Source of the DNA: Pikeienuella litoralis
GTDB taxonomy: Bacteria; Pseudomonadota; Alphaproteobacteria; Rhodobacterales; Rhodobacteraceae
Reading direction: 5' to 3'
Length of the DNA: 64,000 bases
Assembly: GCF_037646705.1 (NCBI RefSeq)
Contig: NZ_JBBHER010000007.1
Location: forward strand, 248,001-312,000
The notes beneath the pieces are model-generated. The model did not search any database, was not told the DNA's origin, and saw only the letters and a program-made list of their open reading frames with translations. Shown piece after piece: positions 50,747 to 58,946 of this stretch. Made by a program: the position numbers and the translations under genes. Position 1 is the stretch's first letter. Every line of letters starts with the position of its first letter.

Positions 50747-50765
50747 CGGCGCGCGAAGGCTCTCG

Positions 50766-51431
50766 TCAGGCGCGCGCGCCGCGGAACCCAGCCAGCCAGG
50801 CCTCCATCGCCGCGCCGGCGATCCGGAGGGAGCGGGCGGCGGCCGGGATCTCGCCGGAGGCGCGCGCCCATGCGGCGATGGCGGGCGGCGGCGCGATCTT
50901 GCGGCCGAATTCGGCGGTCAGCATCCCGATCATCTGGATCGTCACCGGATAGGAGAGGTCGGCGATGGTCGGCGCGGCGCCGAGATGGAAGGGCGCGCGG
51001 GTGACGAGGGGGGCGAGGCGGGCGTAGGCCGCCTCGATCCCTTCGAGGCCGGCGGCGACACGCTCCGGCTCCCGCCGCCAGTCGCGCTTGATCAGCGGAA
51101 ACATCGCGCTCGCCGCGGGCTCGAGCCTTGTGTCGTGAAAGCCGAGGAGGGCCCGCGCGAGCGCGCGCTCATAGGGGGCTTTCGGGAGCAGCGCGGGCTC
51201 GGGCGCGATCTCCTCCAGATATTCGATGATGGCGTTCGAATCATGGAGCGGCGCGCCGTCGATCGTCAGGCCGGGGATCGAGCCGGCCGGAATCAGCGCC
51301 CGGTATTCGGGCGCGCCATGGCCGCCCGGCGCCGGCGCCTCGCGATAGGGGAGGCCCTTGAAATCGAGCGCGATGCGCGCCTTCGCGACGAAGGCCGAGA
51401 CCGCGTTTCCGTATAGTGTGATTTCGGGCAT
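50766..51431 (-). CDS. Glutathione S-transferase family protein
   Basis: A 221-residue GST. The thioredoxin-like domain starts ITLYGNAVSAFVAKARIALDFKG, the cis-Pro region is AGSIPGLTID and the glutathione-contacting DSNAIIEYLEE follows. The C-terminal helical domain has APTIADLSYPVTI. No operon partner is evident. Enzymatic substrate unknown. Confidence 0.88.
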   Translation of the reverse strand: MPEITLYGNAVSAFVAKARIALDFKGLPYREAPAPGGHGAPEYRALIPAGSIPGLTIDGAPLHDSNAIIEYLEEIAPEPALLPKAPYERALARALLGFHDTRLEPAASAMFPLIKRDWRREPERVAAGLEGIEAAYARLAPLVTRAPFHLGAAPTIADLSYPVTIQMIGMLTAEFGRKIAPPPAIAAWARASGEIPAAARSLRIAGAAMEAWLAGFRGARA

Positions 51432-51457
51432 CGCTCCCCCTCGCTATGGCGGGCGTC

Positions 51458-52210
51458 TCAGCGGGCGGAAGCGTTCTTGGGCGGCTTCACCCGAATGCGG
51501 ATCGCGCGGCCGGCGCTGCGGTCCAGCTCGAAGCGGCCGGATTTCTCGACCAGATCGCTGAGCTTGGCGCAGCCATAGCTTCGCGGGTCGAAATCCGAAG
51601 CGAGATTGGAGAGCTGCTGGCCGACCGGGCCGAGCCCGACCCAGCCGTCCTCGTCGTCGTCGAGCGCGTCGATCGCGCGGGCGATGAGCGGAACCGCGCC
51701 GGCGGGCGCGAGCCGGGTCGCCTTCGCCTCGGGCGGAACCGCGACGCCGTCCGCCTCCGCCGCCTCAAGCGCGAGATTCTCGGTGTAGATGAAGCGCTGG
51801 CAGGCCTGCACGAAGCTTTTCGGGGTCTTCTTCTCGCCGAAGCCGTAGACGGCGACGCCCTGCTCGCGGATGCGCGAGGCGAGGCGGGTGAAGTCGCTGT
51901 CGGAGGAGACGAGGCAGAAGCCGTCGAAACGCTCCGAATGCAGGAGATCCATCGCGTCGATCACCAGCGCGATGTCGGAGGCGTTCTTTCCGCTGGTGGT
52001 GGCGAGGTTCATCTGGGGCAGGATCGCATGCTCCGGCATCACCTTGAGCCAGGAGGCCATCCGGCTGGAGGAGAAGTCGCCATAGCTTCTGCGGACGCTG
52101 GCTTCGCCGATCTTCGCGATCTCCTTGAAGAGATCGCCGGCGAGCTTGGGGCTGGCGTTGTCGGCGTCGATCAGGACTGCGAGGCGCGGCGTGCGGGTAT
52201 GGTCAGGCAT
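51458..52210 (-). CDS. NYN domain protein with C-terminal OST-HTH/LOTUS domain
   Basis: A 250-residue LabA/DUF88-type protein. Residues about 10-145 form a PIN-like NYN nuclease domain with acidic residues LIDADNASPK, KNASDIALVIDAMDLL and CLVSSDSDFTRLASRI. Residues about 165-240 resemble the OST-HTH/LOTUS RNA-binding domain (GPVGQQLSNLASDFDPRSYGCAKLSDLVE). The combination suggests RNA cleavage or RNA-guided regulation in the cytoplasm; targets are unknown. It lies 24 bases upstream of nothing co-directional except the GST gene. Confidence 0.88.
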   Translation of the reverse strand: MPDHTRTPRLAVLIDADNASPKLAGDLFKEIAKIGEASVRRSYGDFSSSRMASWLKVMPEHAILPQMNLATTSGKNASDIALVIDAMDLLHSERFDGFCLVSSDSDFTRLASRIREQGVAVYGFGEKKTPKSFVQACQRFIYTENLALEAAEADGVAVPPEAKATRLAPAGAVPLIARAIDALDDDEDGWVGLGPVGQQLSNLASDFDPRSYGCAKLSDLVEKSGRFELDRSAGRAIRIRVKPPKNASAR

Positions 52211-52234
52211 GGGAATCCTTGCGCGGCGTCTGGT

Positions 52235-53287
52235 TCAGCCGCCGGTGGTGCTCATGTTGCGGTTCACCCGGCCGGAGACATGCTGGCGCGAGTAGTCGAA
52301 ATCATGGCCCTTGGGCTTGCGGGAGATCGCCTCCGTGATGGTGGCGCGGAGCGGGTCGTCATCCTCGGGGCTGACGCGCATCGGGGTGCGGAGATCCGCG
52401 TCCTCGTCCTGGCCGAGGCAGAGGAAAAGCTGCCCGGTGCAGGTCAGCCGCACGCGGTTGCAGCCTTCGCAGAAATTATGGCTGAGCGGGGTGATGAAGC
52501 CGATCCGCCCGCCCGTCTCCTCGCAGCGGAGGTAGCGCGCAGGGCCGCCGGTATCCAGCGGCAGCGGCGTCAGGCGCCAGCGCCGGCCGAGATCCTCGCG
52601 AAGCTGGCGGAGCGAATAATACTGGTCGAGCCGGTCTTCGTTGCCGATATCGCCCATCGGCATCACCTCGATGAAGGTGAGATCGAAGCCGCGCCCGCCG
52701 CACCATTCGACCAGATCGTGAATCTCGTCGTCGTTCACGCCTTTCAGCGCGACGGTGTTGATCTTGATCGCGAGCCCGGCCTTGTCGGCGGCGTCGATCC
52801 CCTCCATCACCTGATCGAGGCGGCCGCGGCGGGTGATGTCGGCGAATTTCTGCGGGTTGAGCGAATCGAGCGAGACGTTGACCCGGCGGACCCCGCAATC
52901 GACGAGCTCCGAAGCGAAGCGGCCGAGCTGGGAGCCGTTGGTGGTCAGCGTCAACTCGTCGAGCCCGGCGCCGAGCCGCCGCCCCATCGCCCGGAAGAAG
53001 GACATGATGTCCCGGCGCACCAGCGGCTCGCCGCCGGTGATCCGGAGCTTGCGCACGCCCATGTCGACGAAGGTCCCGCAGACGCGTTCCAGCTCCTCCA
53101 GCGTCAGAAGCTCCTTCTTCGGCAGAAAGGTCATGTGCTCCGACATGCAGTAGACGCAGCGGAAATCGCAGCGGTCCGTGACGGACACGCGGAGATAGGT
53201 GATCGCGCGGTCGTAAGGGTCGATCAGCGGCGCGCGCCGGCGCGCGCTGGCGGCGGCCCGGTCGGCGTCGGTCATGGCGGTGGTCAT
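52235..53287 (-). CDS. moaA: GTP 3',8-cyclase (molybdenum cofactor biosynthesis)
   Basis: A 350-residue radical SAM enzyme making the first intermediate of molybdopterin. N-terminal cluster ligands C40, C44 and C47 (DRCDFRCVYC), ITGGEPLVR, the C-terminal cluster in FCEGCNRVRLTCTG with a third Cys in LFLCLG, and the terminal Gly-Gly required for activity are all present. The ATG at 53287 follows GGAGG by 8 bases; the ATG at 53302 lies before that site. No other moa gene is adjacent. Confidence 0.96.
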   Translation of the reverse strand: MTTAMTDADRAAASARRRAPLIDPYDRAITYLRVSVTDRCDFRCVYCMSEHMTFLPKKELLTLEELERVCGTFVDMGVRKLRITGGEPLVRRDIMSFFRAMGRRLGAGLDELTLTTNGSQLGRFASELVDCGVRRVNVSLDSLNPQKFADITRRGRLDQVMEGIDAADKAGLAIKINTVALKGVNDDEIHDLVEWCGGRGFDLTFIEVMPMGDIGNEDRLDQYYSLRQLREDLGRRWRLTPLPLDTGGPARYLRCEETGGRIGFITPLSHNFCEGCNRVRLTCTGQLFLCLGQDEDADLRTPMRVSPEDDDPLRATITEAISRKPKGHDFDYSRQHVSGRVNRNMSTTGG

Positions 53288-53451
53288 CGGGATATCCTCC
53301 ATCGCTCGAAGCTAGGCGCGCCGGCGACGGGATGCAATCCGCCTGTCGGGGCGCCAACCCTTTCGCCGCGGAGGATATCGCTTATGATCGCGCCCGCGCT
53401 CACGCCGCCTCATCCGCGCGGCGGGGTCCGGCGGAAGACGAGGCGCGGCGA

Positions 53452-53913
53452 ATGACAAACGGAAACTTGATCTGGTCGCCCGCGATTTTCGGGGCCCTTC
53501 TGCTCTCCGCCTGCGTCGAATACGGGCTGATGGAGCCGATCGGGCCGATTGCGGCGGCGCCCTCTCCGGCCGACGCGTCGCCCGCGCCGCCAGAGGCGTC
53601 GCCGCCGCCGACGGCCTCCGCCGCGCCGACCGGGGCAGGGGCGCCGGTTTTCCGCATCGCGGATCTGCCGGCGGAATGGGACGGGGAGGAGACGGCGGGC
53701 GGGCTCTGGGTCGCGCTGCCGTATCTGCCGGCCTATCGGCGGGTTCTGGTGACCGATCCGCGGACGGGGCGCGCCGTGGTCGCGAAGCTCTACTGGCGCG
53801 ACCCCGGCGCCAATGCGGCGGAGGCCGTGGTCTCGAGCGGGGCGGCGGCGGCGCTGGGCATGAAGCCGGGGCGCGAGACGCGCGTTGATGCGGTGGTGAT
53901 GGATGATGAGTGA
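53452..53913 (+). CDS. Lipoprotein with RlpA-like double-psi beta-barrel
   Basis: A 153-residue predicted lipoprotein. The signal ends with lipobox LLSAC (Cys about residue 20), followed by a Pro/Ala/Ser-rich linker and a C-terminal domain resembling the double-psi beta-barrel of RlpA: RRVLVTDPRTGRAVVAKLYWRD, then SSGAAAALGMKPG. RlpA proteins are septal lytic transglycosylases; whether the catalytic residues are kept cannot be decided by eye. The end overlaps the acyl-CoA synthetase start. Confidence 0.68.
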   Translation: MTNGNLIWSPAIFGALLLSACVEYGLMEPIGPIAAAPSPADASPAPPEASPPPTASAAPTGAGAPVFRIADLPAEWDGEETAGGLWVALPYLPAYRRVLVTDPRTGRAVVAKLYWRDPGANAAEAVVSSGAAAALGMKPGRETRVDAVVMDDE

Positions 53914-55576
53914 GCCGATCTCCTTTCCGGAATTGCCGGCGGCGCCGACATGGGCCGACGCGCGGGCGGGTTTCACCTGGCGGGCGCCGGCGCGCTACAA
54001 TATCGCCGATCTGATCTGCGAGCGCTGGGCCCGCGCGGCGCCGGAGCGGTGCGCGGTGATCGAACTCGACGCGGCGGGGGCGGCGCGCAACTGGACGTAC
54101 GGCGCGCTCTCGCGGCGCGCGTCGAAGCTCGCCAACGCGCTGGCGGCGCGGGGCGTGGCGCGGGGCGACCGGGTCGGCGTGCTGCTACCGCAATCGGCGG
54201 AGACGGTGGCGGCGTGGTTGGCGGCGCTGAAGCTCGGCGCGGTGGTGACGCCGCTTTTCACGCTGTTCGGGGAAGACGCGCTGGAATACCGGCTGCGGGA
54301 CAGCGGCGCGGCGGCGCTGATCACGGATCGGGCGGACATGCCCAAGATCGCCGCCATTCGGGGGCGGCTGCCGGAGCTGCGGACGGTGGTCTGCGTCGAA
54401 GGGCGGGACGAGGGCGCGGAGGGGTTGGACGACCTGCTGGACACGGCGCGGGACCGGATCGAGACCGCGCCGACCGGGCCGGACGATCCGGCGCTTCTGT
54501 CCTACACCTCGGGCACCACGGGGCAGGCGAAGGGCGCGCTCCACGGCCAGCGGGTTCTGGCGGCGCATGTCGTCGGCGCGCGGCTGGTCTATGATTTCAC
54601 GCCGGCGCCCGGCGATCTGATGTGGACGCCGGCCGACTGGGCGTGGATGGGCGGCTCGATGAACGCGATGGCGCCGGCGCTCTTTCACGGGGTTCCGCTG
54701 CTCGCGCACAGGATGGCGAAATTCGATCCCGAGCGCGCGTTCGACCTGATGGCGCGCCACGAGGTGCGCTGCGCGTTCTTCCCGCCGACGGCGCTGAAGC
54801 TGATGCGGCGGGTCGAGCGGCCGGCGCGGTTCGGCCATGCGCTCCGGGCGGCGGCCTCCGCCGGCGAGGCGATGGGCGCGGAGCTCCTCGCCTGGGGGCG
54901 GGAGGCGCTCGGCGCGCCGCTCAATGAATTCTACGGCCAGACCGAGTGCAACATGGTGATCGGCAACAACGCCCGGCTGATGACGCCGAAGCCCGGCGCG
55001 ATGGGGCTGGCGATGCCGGGGCATGAGGCGGCGGTGCTCGACGCGGAGATGCGGGAGGCGGCGCCGGGCGAGATGGGCGAGCTTGCGATCCGGGCCCCGG
55101 ATTTCGGGCTTTTCCTCCGCTATTGGCGGAAGCCCGAGCAAACGGCCGAGAAGATGCGCGAAGGCCCGGACGGACGGCGCTGGGTGATGACCGGCGATGA
55201 GGCGAGCCGCGACGAAGACGGCTATTTCCGCTTCAAGGCGCGCACCGACGACGTGATCACCTCGTCCAGCTACCGGGTCGGGCCGACGGAGATCGAGGAA
55301 TGCCTGACCGGGCATGAGGCCGTCGCCGTGGCGGCGGTGATCGGGGCGCCGGACCCGGTGCGGACCGAGGTGATCCGCGCCTTCGTCACGCTGGCGCCGG
55401 GCTGGGCGCGCTCGGACGAGACCGAAGCGGCGCTGATCGGGCATGTGCGCGCGCGGCTCAGCCCGCATCTCGCGCCGGTTTCGGTCACGTTTCTCGATGA
55501 GATGCCGATGACGACGACGAGCAAGATCATGCGGCGCGCGCTTCGCGCCCGCTTTGAAAAAGGAGACGGGAGATGA
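53903..55576 (+). CDS. Acyl-CoA synthetase (AMP-dependent synthetase/ligase)
   Basis: A 557-residue adenylate-forming enzyme activating a carboxylic acid as CoA thioester. P-loop LLSYTSGTTGQAKGA (about 197-210), FYGQTECNM (A5 motif), VMTGDEASRDEDGYF and the catalytic Lys in TTSKIMRRALR near the end. It resembles acetyl/medium-chain acyl-CoA synthetases. ATG codons at 53903 and 53906 are both possible; both overlap the lipoprotein gene. It overlaps the next gene by ATGA. Confidence 0.93.
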   Translation: MMSEPISFPELPAAPTWADARAGFTWRAPARYNIADLICERWARAAPERCAVIELDAAGAARNWTYGALSRRASKLANALAARGVARGDRVGVLLPQSAETVAAWLAALKLGAVVTPLFTLFGEDALEYRLRDSGAAALITDRADMPKIAAIRGRLPELRTVVCVEGRDEGAEGLDDLLDTARDRIETAPTGPDDPALLSYTSGTTGQAKGALHGQRVLAAHVVGARLVYDFTPAPGDLMWTPADWAWMGGSMNAMAPALFHGVPLLAHRMAKFDPERAFDLMARHEVRCAFFPPTALKLMRRVERPARFGHALRAAASAGEAMGAELLAWGREALGAPLNEFYGQTECNMVIGNNARLMTPKPGAMGLAMPGHEAAVLDAEMREAAPGEMGELAIRAPDFGLFLRYWRKPEQTAEKMREGPDGRRWVMTGDEASRDEDGYFRFKARTDDVITSSSYRVGPTEIEECLTGHEAVAVAAVIGAPDPVRTEVIRAFVTLAPGWARSDETEAALIGHVRARLSPHLAPVSVTFLDEMPMTTTSKIMRRALRARFEKGDGR

Positions 55577-56526
55577 ACCGGAAGAGCGGCGCGCTCATGG
55601 GAGCGCTGGTGGCGGACGCGGCGGCGCTCGGGCTGCATTGGCTCTACGATCAGGAGCGGATCGCGGAGATCGGGGGCAGGTCGCCCGAATTCCGGGCGCC
55701 GAATCGGCCGGATTATCGGGATTCGACCGGCAAGGGGCTCGGCTATTACGCGCATGGCGGCAAGCGGCCGGGCGAGCCCTCCCAGTACGGGGCGCAGATG
55801 CTGGCGATGGCGGAATCGCTCGGCGGCGAGGACGGCGGCGGCTATCAGGCGGTCGAATACGCGCGCTGCTTTCGCGCCCGGTTCGGCTATGGCGGAACCT
55901 GGGTCGGCTATATCGACCGCCCGACCCGGGCGACGCTGGACGCGATGGCGCGGGCCGAGGCGGCGGACGAGAATGCGCCGCTCACCGATTGCGGGGCGGA
56001 TGACGCGCAGCTTCCCGCCGTCTCCAAGCTGCCGCCGCTGGTGGTGCGCCATCACGGCGAGGGGGCGCTGCCGGCGATGGTCGAGAGCGCGGTCCGCGTC
56101 ACCAACGACCGCGACGACGCGGTCGCCTGGGGCGCGGCGGTGGCGGCGATGATCGGCGCCGCGCTGGACGGCGCCGAGCCGGAGGCGGCGGTGCTGGCGG
56201 CGCGCGGAAGCTCGGGCGAGATCGACGCCCAGATCGCCGCGGCGCTGGAGATGCGCGGCGCTTCGGCGGAAGAGGCGGCGCGCGCCTTCGCGCTGCATTG
56301 CCAGCTGGAGGCGGCGTTTCCGGTGATCGTCCATCTCATCGTCGCCGCGTCCAGCTTCAAGGAGGCCGCGCGGGCGAATATCCGCGCGGGCGGGGACAGT
56401 TGCGGGCGCGCGATTCCGATGGGGGCGGTGCTCGGCGCCTGCTTCGCCGGGGACGCGGCGCGCGGCATCCCGGCGGACTGGGCGGCGCGGGTGCAGGTTC
56501 CGGGCGCGCTGGCGGCGCTTTTCTGA
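55573..56526 (+). CDS. ADP-ribosylglycohydrolase family protein, divergent metal site
   Basis: A 317-residue protein of the ADP-ribosylglycohydrolase fold (GALMGALVADAAALGLHWLYD, C-terminal FKEAARANIRAGGDSCGRAIPMGAVLGA). In canonical enzymes two motifs bind Mg2+, about SDDT and GGDTDT. Here the first is replaced by PSQYGAQ and the second by GGDSCG (273-278), which keeps one Asp. It therefore belongs to a divergent branch that may bind a different substrate or be non-hydrolytic. Its ATG overlaps the acyl-CoA synthetase stop. Confidence 0.8.
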   Translation: MNRKSGALMGALVADAAALGLHWLYDQERIAEIGGRSPEFRAPNRPDYRDSTGKGLGYYAHGGKRPGEPSQYGAQMLAMAESLGGEDGGGYQAVEYARCFRARFGYGGTWVGYIDRPTRATLDAMARAEAADENAPLTDCGADDAQLPAVSKLPPLVVRHHGEGALPAMVESAVRVTNDRDDAVAWGAAVAAMIGAALDGAEPEAAVLAARGSSGEIDAQIAAALEMRGASAEEAARAFALHCQLEAAFPVIVHLIVAASSFKEAARANIRAGGDSCGRAIPMGAVLGACFAGDAARGIPADWAARVQVPGALAALF

Positions 56527-56890
56527 ACTGATCGCCTCGCCGCCGCCCGCGATTCGCGGCTGGTCCGCCTTGGGCCGGCGGCGGAGGACCAGCCGCGAGG
56601 CGCGCCGCGGGGGCGTTTGAGCGCGTCGCCATATGTCGGCCGGCGCCGCGATCCCGTTCGCGGAGATCCGGGGCTGCGCCGGCCTCTCCGGGCGTCTGGA
56701 CCCGGCTGCGGCGAGCGGGACGCGGCGCGGATACGCCCGACCATTTTCCGCTTCGCGGCGATTCCTGAAATATTTCACGCCCCGGGGCGACGGAACGGCA
56801 CATCTGCGTGAAGCGGCGCGGCGGCGCTTTGAGCCGGGCCGCCGGCGTGCTTTCTTCATCCCGGACGCAGCAGGGATGAAAGGCTTCGCC
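56527..56890. other. 364-base intergenic region with a long inverted repeat
   Basis: No supportable gene. It contains the inverted repeat at 56555-56597; the remainder is GC-rich and probably holds the promoter of the membrane-protein gene. Confidence 0.5.
56555..56597. repeat. 12-bp perfect inverted repeat
   Basis: CGCGGCTGGTCC (56555-56566) and GGACCAGCCGCG (56586-56597) pair perfectly around a 19-base loop, 28 bases past the ADP-ribosylglycohydrolase stop. There is no T-run. Confidence 0.6.
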
Positions 56891-57442
56891 ATGACCGCCG
56901 CGGCTTTCGAACAGCTCTCCACCGACCGGCCCCGCCCCGGGGCGCTCGATGTTCTCGTCGCCGGGGCGCTCGCCACGGTCGCGTTCGATCTTTTCGGGCA
57001 GGGCGTCTCGCCGGCGCTCGGCTTCGCCAATCTCTCCCCGGTCGGGCTGGCGAATTCGACGCTTCAGGCGCTTTTCGGCGCGCCGTGGACCCCGGGCGCG
57101 CAGATGATGCATTATTTCGCCGGGCTCGCGGCCTATCCGCTCGGCTGGCTGCTCGTCGCGCGGCCGCTCTGGCGGCGCTTTGCGCCCGGGCTTCACTGGG
57201 CGCTCGCCGCCGCGGCTTACGGCGTGGGGCTCTGGATCTTCGCGCTGTTCGTGATGGCGTATCTCGTCGCCGGGTTGCCGGCGTTTCTCAACTTCACCGG
57301 GATCACATGGGTCGCGCTGGTCGGCCATGTCCTGTTCGCGCTGGTCGCGGCGTGGGCGCTGGAGGCGCGGCGGCTGAACCCTAGGCGAGATGCCGGGCGG
57401 ATTCGGGGCGCGCGGTCAGCTCCGCCGCCTGCCGGGCGGTGA
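56891..57442 (+). CDS. Integral membrane protein of unknown function
   Basis: A 183-residue protein with four to five predicted helices (LDVLVAGALATVAFDLFGQG, YFAGLAAYPLGWLLVARPL, WALAAAAYGVGLWIFALFVMAYLVAG, WVALVGHVLFALVAAWALEA). AAAGG lies 7 bases before the ATG at 56891; an ATG at 56876 is a weaker alternative. The last 62 bases overlap the convergent SnoaL gene, so the true C-terminus is uncertain in importance. No family is recognised with confidence. Confidence 0.65.
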   Translation: MTAAAFEQLSTDRPRPGALDVLVAGALATVAFDLFGQGVSPALGFANLSPVGLANSTLQALFGAPWTPGAQMMHYFAGLAAYPLGWLLVARPLWRRFAPGLHWALAAAAYGVGLWIFALFVMAYLVAGLPAFLNFTGITWVALVGHVLFALVAAWALEARRLNPRRDAGRIRGARSAPPPAGR

Positions 57443-57854
57443 AGCGGGCGAGCCGCGCGGCGTCGAAGCCGAGCAGGGAGAGCCCGGCGGCGGCGTTGGC
57501 GACTTCCGCGTAATCGGAGATCAGCCCGTCTTCGAGGCGGCAGTGCGCGACGCCCTCGAACAGCACGCGCCGGCCTTCGCGCCCCGGCAGGAGCGAGCGG
57601 TAGCTGAAGAGATAGCGCGCATAGCCCCGCCCGGAGGCGGCGATCGGGTCGATCATGTCCCAACGGAAATCGGCGCCGTCCCGGTGGAAGAAACGGGTGA
57701 GCATCTCCGAGATCTTCTCCCGCCCGCGGAAGGTTCCGTAGAAGACGTCGTGATAGGCGCCGTTTTCGGTGAAGCAGGCGGCGAAGGCGGCGCCGTCGCC
57801 GGCCTCGGCCGCGGCGGTGAACTTCCTGAGCAGCGTGGAGAAGGTCATGGTCAT
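57381..57854 (-). CDS. SnoaL-like/NTF2-fold family protein
   Basis: A 157-residue NTF2-fold protein: helical start FSTLLRKFTAAAEAGDGAAFAACFTENGAYHDVFYG, then REKISEMLTRFFH and a sheet with DGLISDYAEVANAAAGL. Such proteins are small hydrolases, isomerases or binding proteins. GGAG lies five bases before the ATG at 57854, which overlaps the thioesterase stop (ATGA). The substrate is unknown. Confidence 0.82.
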   Translation of the reverse strand: MTMTFSTLLRKFTAAAEAGDGAAFAACFTENGAYHDVFYGTFRGREKISEMLTRFFHRDGADFRWDMIDPIAASGRGYARYLFSYRSLLPGREGRRVLFEGVAHCRLEDGLISDYAEVANAAAGLSLLGFDAARLARFTARQAAELTARPESARHLA

Positions 57855-58309
57855 GTTGGCTCCAGGCATGATTCGAGACGTTCGCGGATATTGGCGGAGA
57901 ACGGGCGCGAGCGCCGTGTCGCGGGGTCGAAGAACACGTTCACGCTGATCGAGGTGGCGTGGCAGACGCCATCGAGGAACGCGCCATAGGCGGTGGTGAC
58001 GGATTTGCCGCCCACTCTCAGCACGCGCCCGCCGACCTGGACCTCGCCGGGGAACCGCATCTCCTGCAGGTAGTCGATGGCGAGATGGGCGAGCACGAAA
58101 TTGAAGTGCTGCTCGCCCATGCCGTCGAACAGGTCGATGAAAAGGCCGAGCCGGCCAGCCTCGAACAGCGCGGCGTAGGCGACGTTGTTCACATGGCCCA
58201 TGGCGTCCTGATCCGAAAACCGGAGCGTCACGGGTTCGAAAAACCGGTAGCCGCCGATATCGGTGAGATCTGGCGTCGTGGTCTGCGCCGGGGAAACGGG
58301 CTGGGTCAT
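57851..58309 (-). CDS. Acyl-CoA thioesterase, 4-hydroxybenzoyl-CoA type
   Basis: A 152-residue hotdog thioesterase with the motif LRFSDQDAMGHVNNVAYAALFE (about 29-50), in which the Asp and following DxMGHVNN are the catalytic signature of the 4HBT/YbgC branch. It is translationally coupled to the SnoaL-like gene. The acyl group is unknown. Confidence 0.88.
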   Translation of the reverse strand: MTQPVSPAQTTTPDLTDIGGYRFFEPVTLRFSDQDAMGHVNNVAYAALFEAGRLGLFIDLFDGMGEQHFNFVLAHLAIDYLQEMRFPGEVQVGGRVLRVGGKSVTTAYGAFLDGVCHATSISVNVFFDPATRRSRPFSANIRERLESCLEPT

Positions 58310-58381
58310 GGGCGGTTCTGTCCTCTTGCTCTTTCCGTCCCGGCGCCGCTCTCTCCGCGGATCGGAGACATGAGGCGCGGA

Positions 58382-58933
58382 ATGGCTTTCGAACACTCTT
58401 TCTATTTCCTTCGCCACGGCGAGACCACATGGAACGCGGAGGGCCGCACGCAAGGGCAGCTTGACGCGCCCCTCTCCGAGCGCGGCCGCGCGCAGGCGCT
58501 GGCGGCGGCGGCGATTCTGGCGAAGGAGCCGGTGACGCGGATCGTCTCCAGCCCGCTCTCTCGCGCGCGGGACACGGCCGAGGCCGCCGCCGCCGCGACC
58601 GGCGCGCCGCTCAGCTTCGACGCGGAGCTGATGGAGTTTCACGCCGGGGAGTTGCAGGGCCAGCCGCGCGGCGAGCATGTGCAGGAATATTTCGAGCGCA
58701 GCTGGGAGCCGCAAGGCGGCGAAAGCTTCACGGTCTTCGCCGCGCGGGCCTGGGGGGCGCTGAGGCGCGCGGCGAGCGCGCCGGGGACGCTGATCGTCTG
58801 CCATGGCGGGCTTTGGCGCGCGGCGCAGGAATATGTCGCGGTGGCGCCCCGGCTCTGGCCGATGCCGAACGCGCTGCCGATCCATGTGATCCCGGGCGAA
58901 GCGGGCTGGACCGCGCGCGTGCTCGAGGACTGA
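58382..58933 (+). CDS. Histidine phosphatase family protein
   Basis: A 183-residue phosphoglycerate mutase-like phosphatase. The RHG motif is FYFLRHGETTWN (about 8-19), the second Arg is in SSPLSRARDTAEAA, and the second catalytic His is in IVCHGGLWRA. GAGG lies upstream of the ATG at 58382. Substrate unknown. It is divergent from the thioesterase gene and convergent with rfbA. Confidence 0.9.
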   Translation: MAFEHSFYFLRHGETTWNAEGRTQGQLDAPLSERGRAQALAAAAILAKEPVTRIVSSPLSRARDTAEAAAAATGAPLSFDAELMEFHAGELQGQPRGEHVQEYFERSWEPQGGESFTVFAARAWGALRRAASAPGTLIVCHGGLWRAAQEYVAVAPRLWPMPNALPIHVIPGEAGWTARVLED

Positions 58934-58946
58934 GGCTCGCCCGGCG

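Noticed and set aside
53288..53451. Molybdenum cofactor riboswitch upstream of moaA
   Set aside because: The 164-base gap is short, has no matching conserved helices that I can recognise, and no attenuator-like hairpin with T-run.
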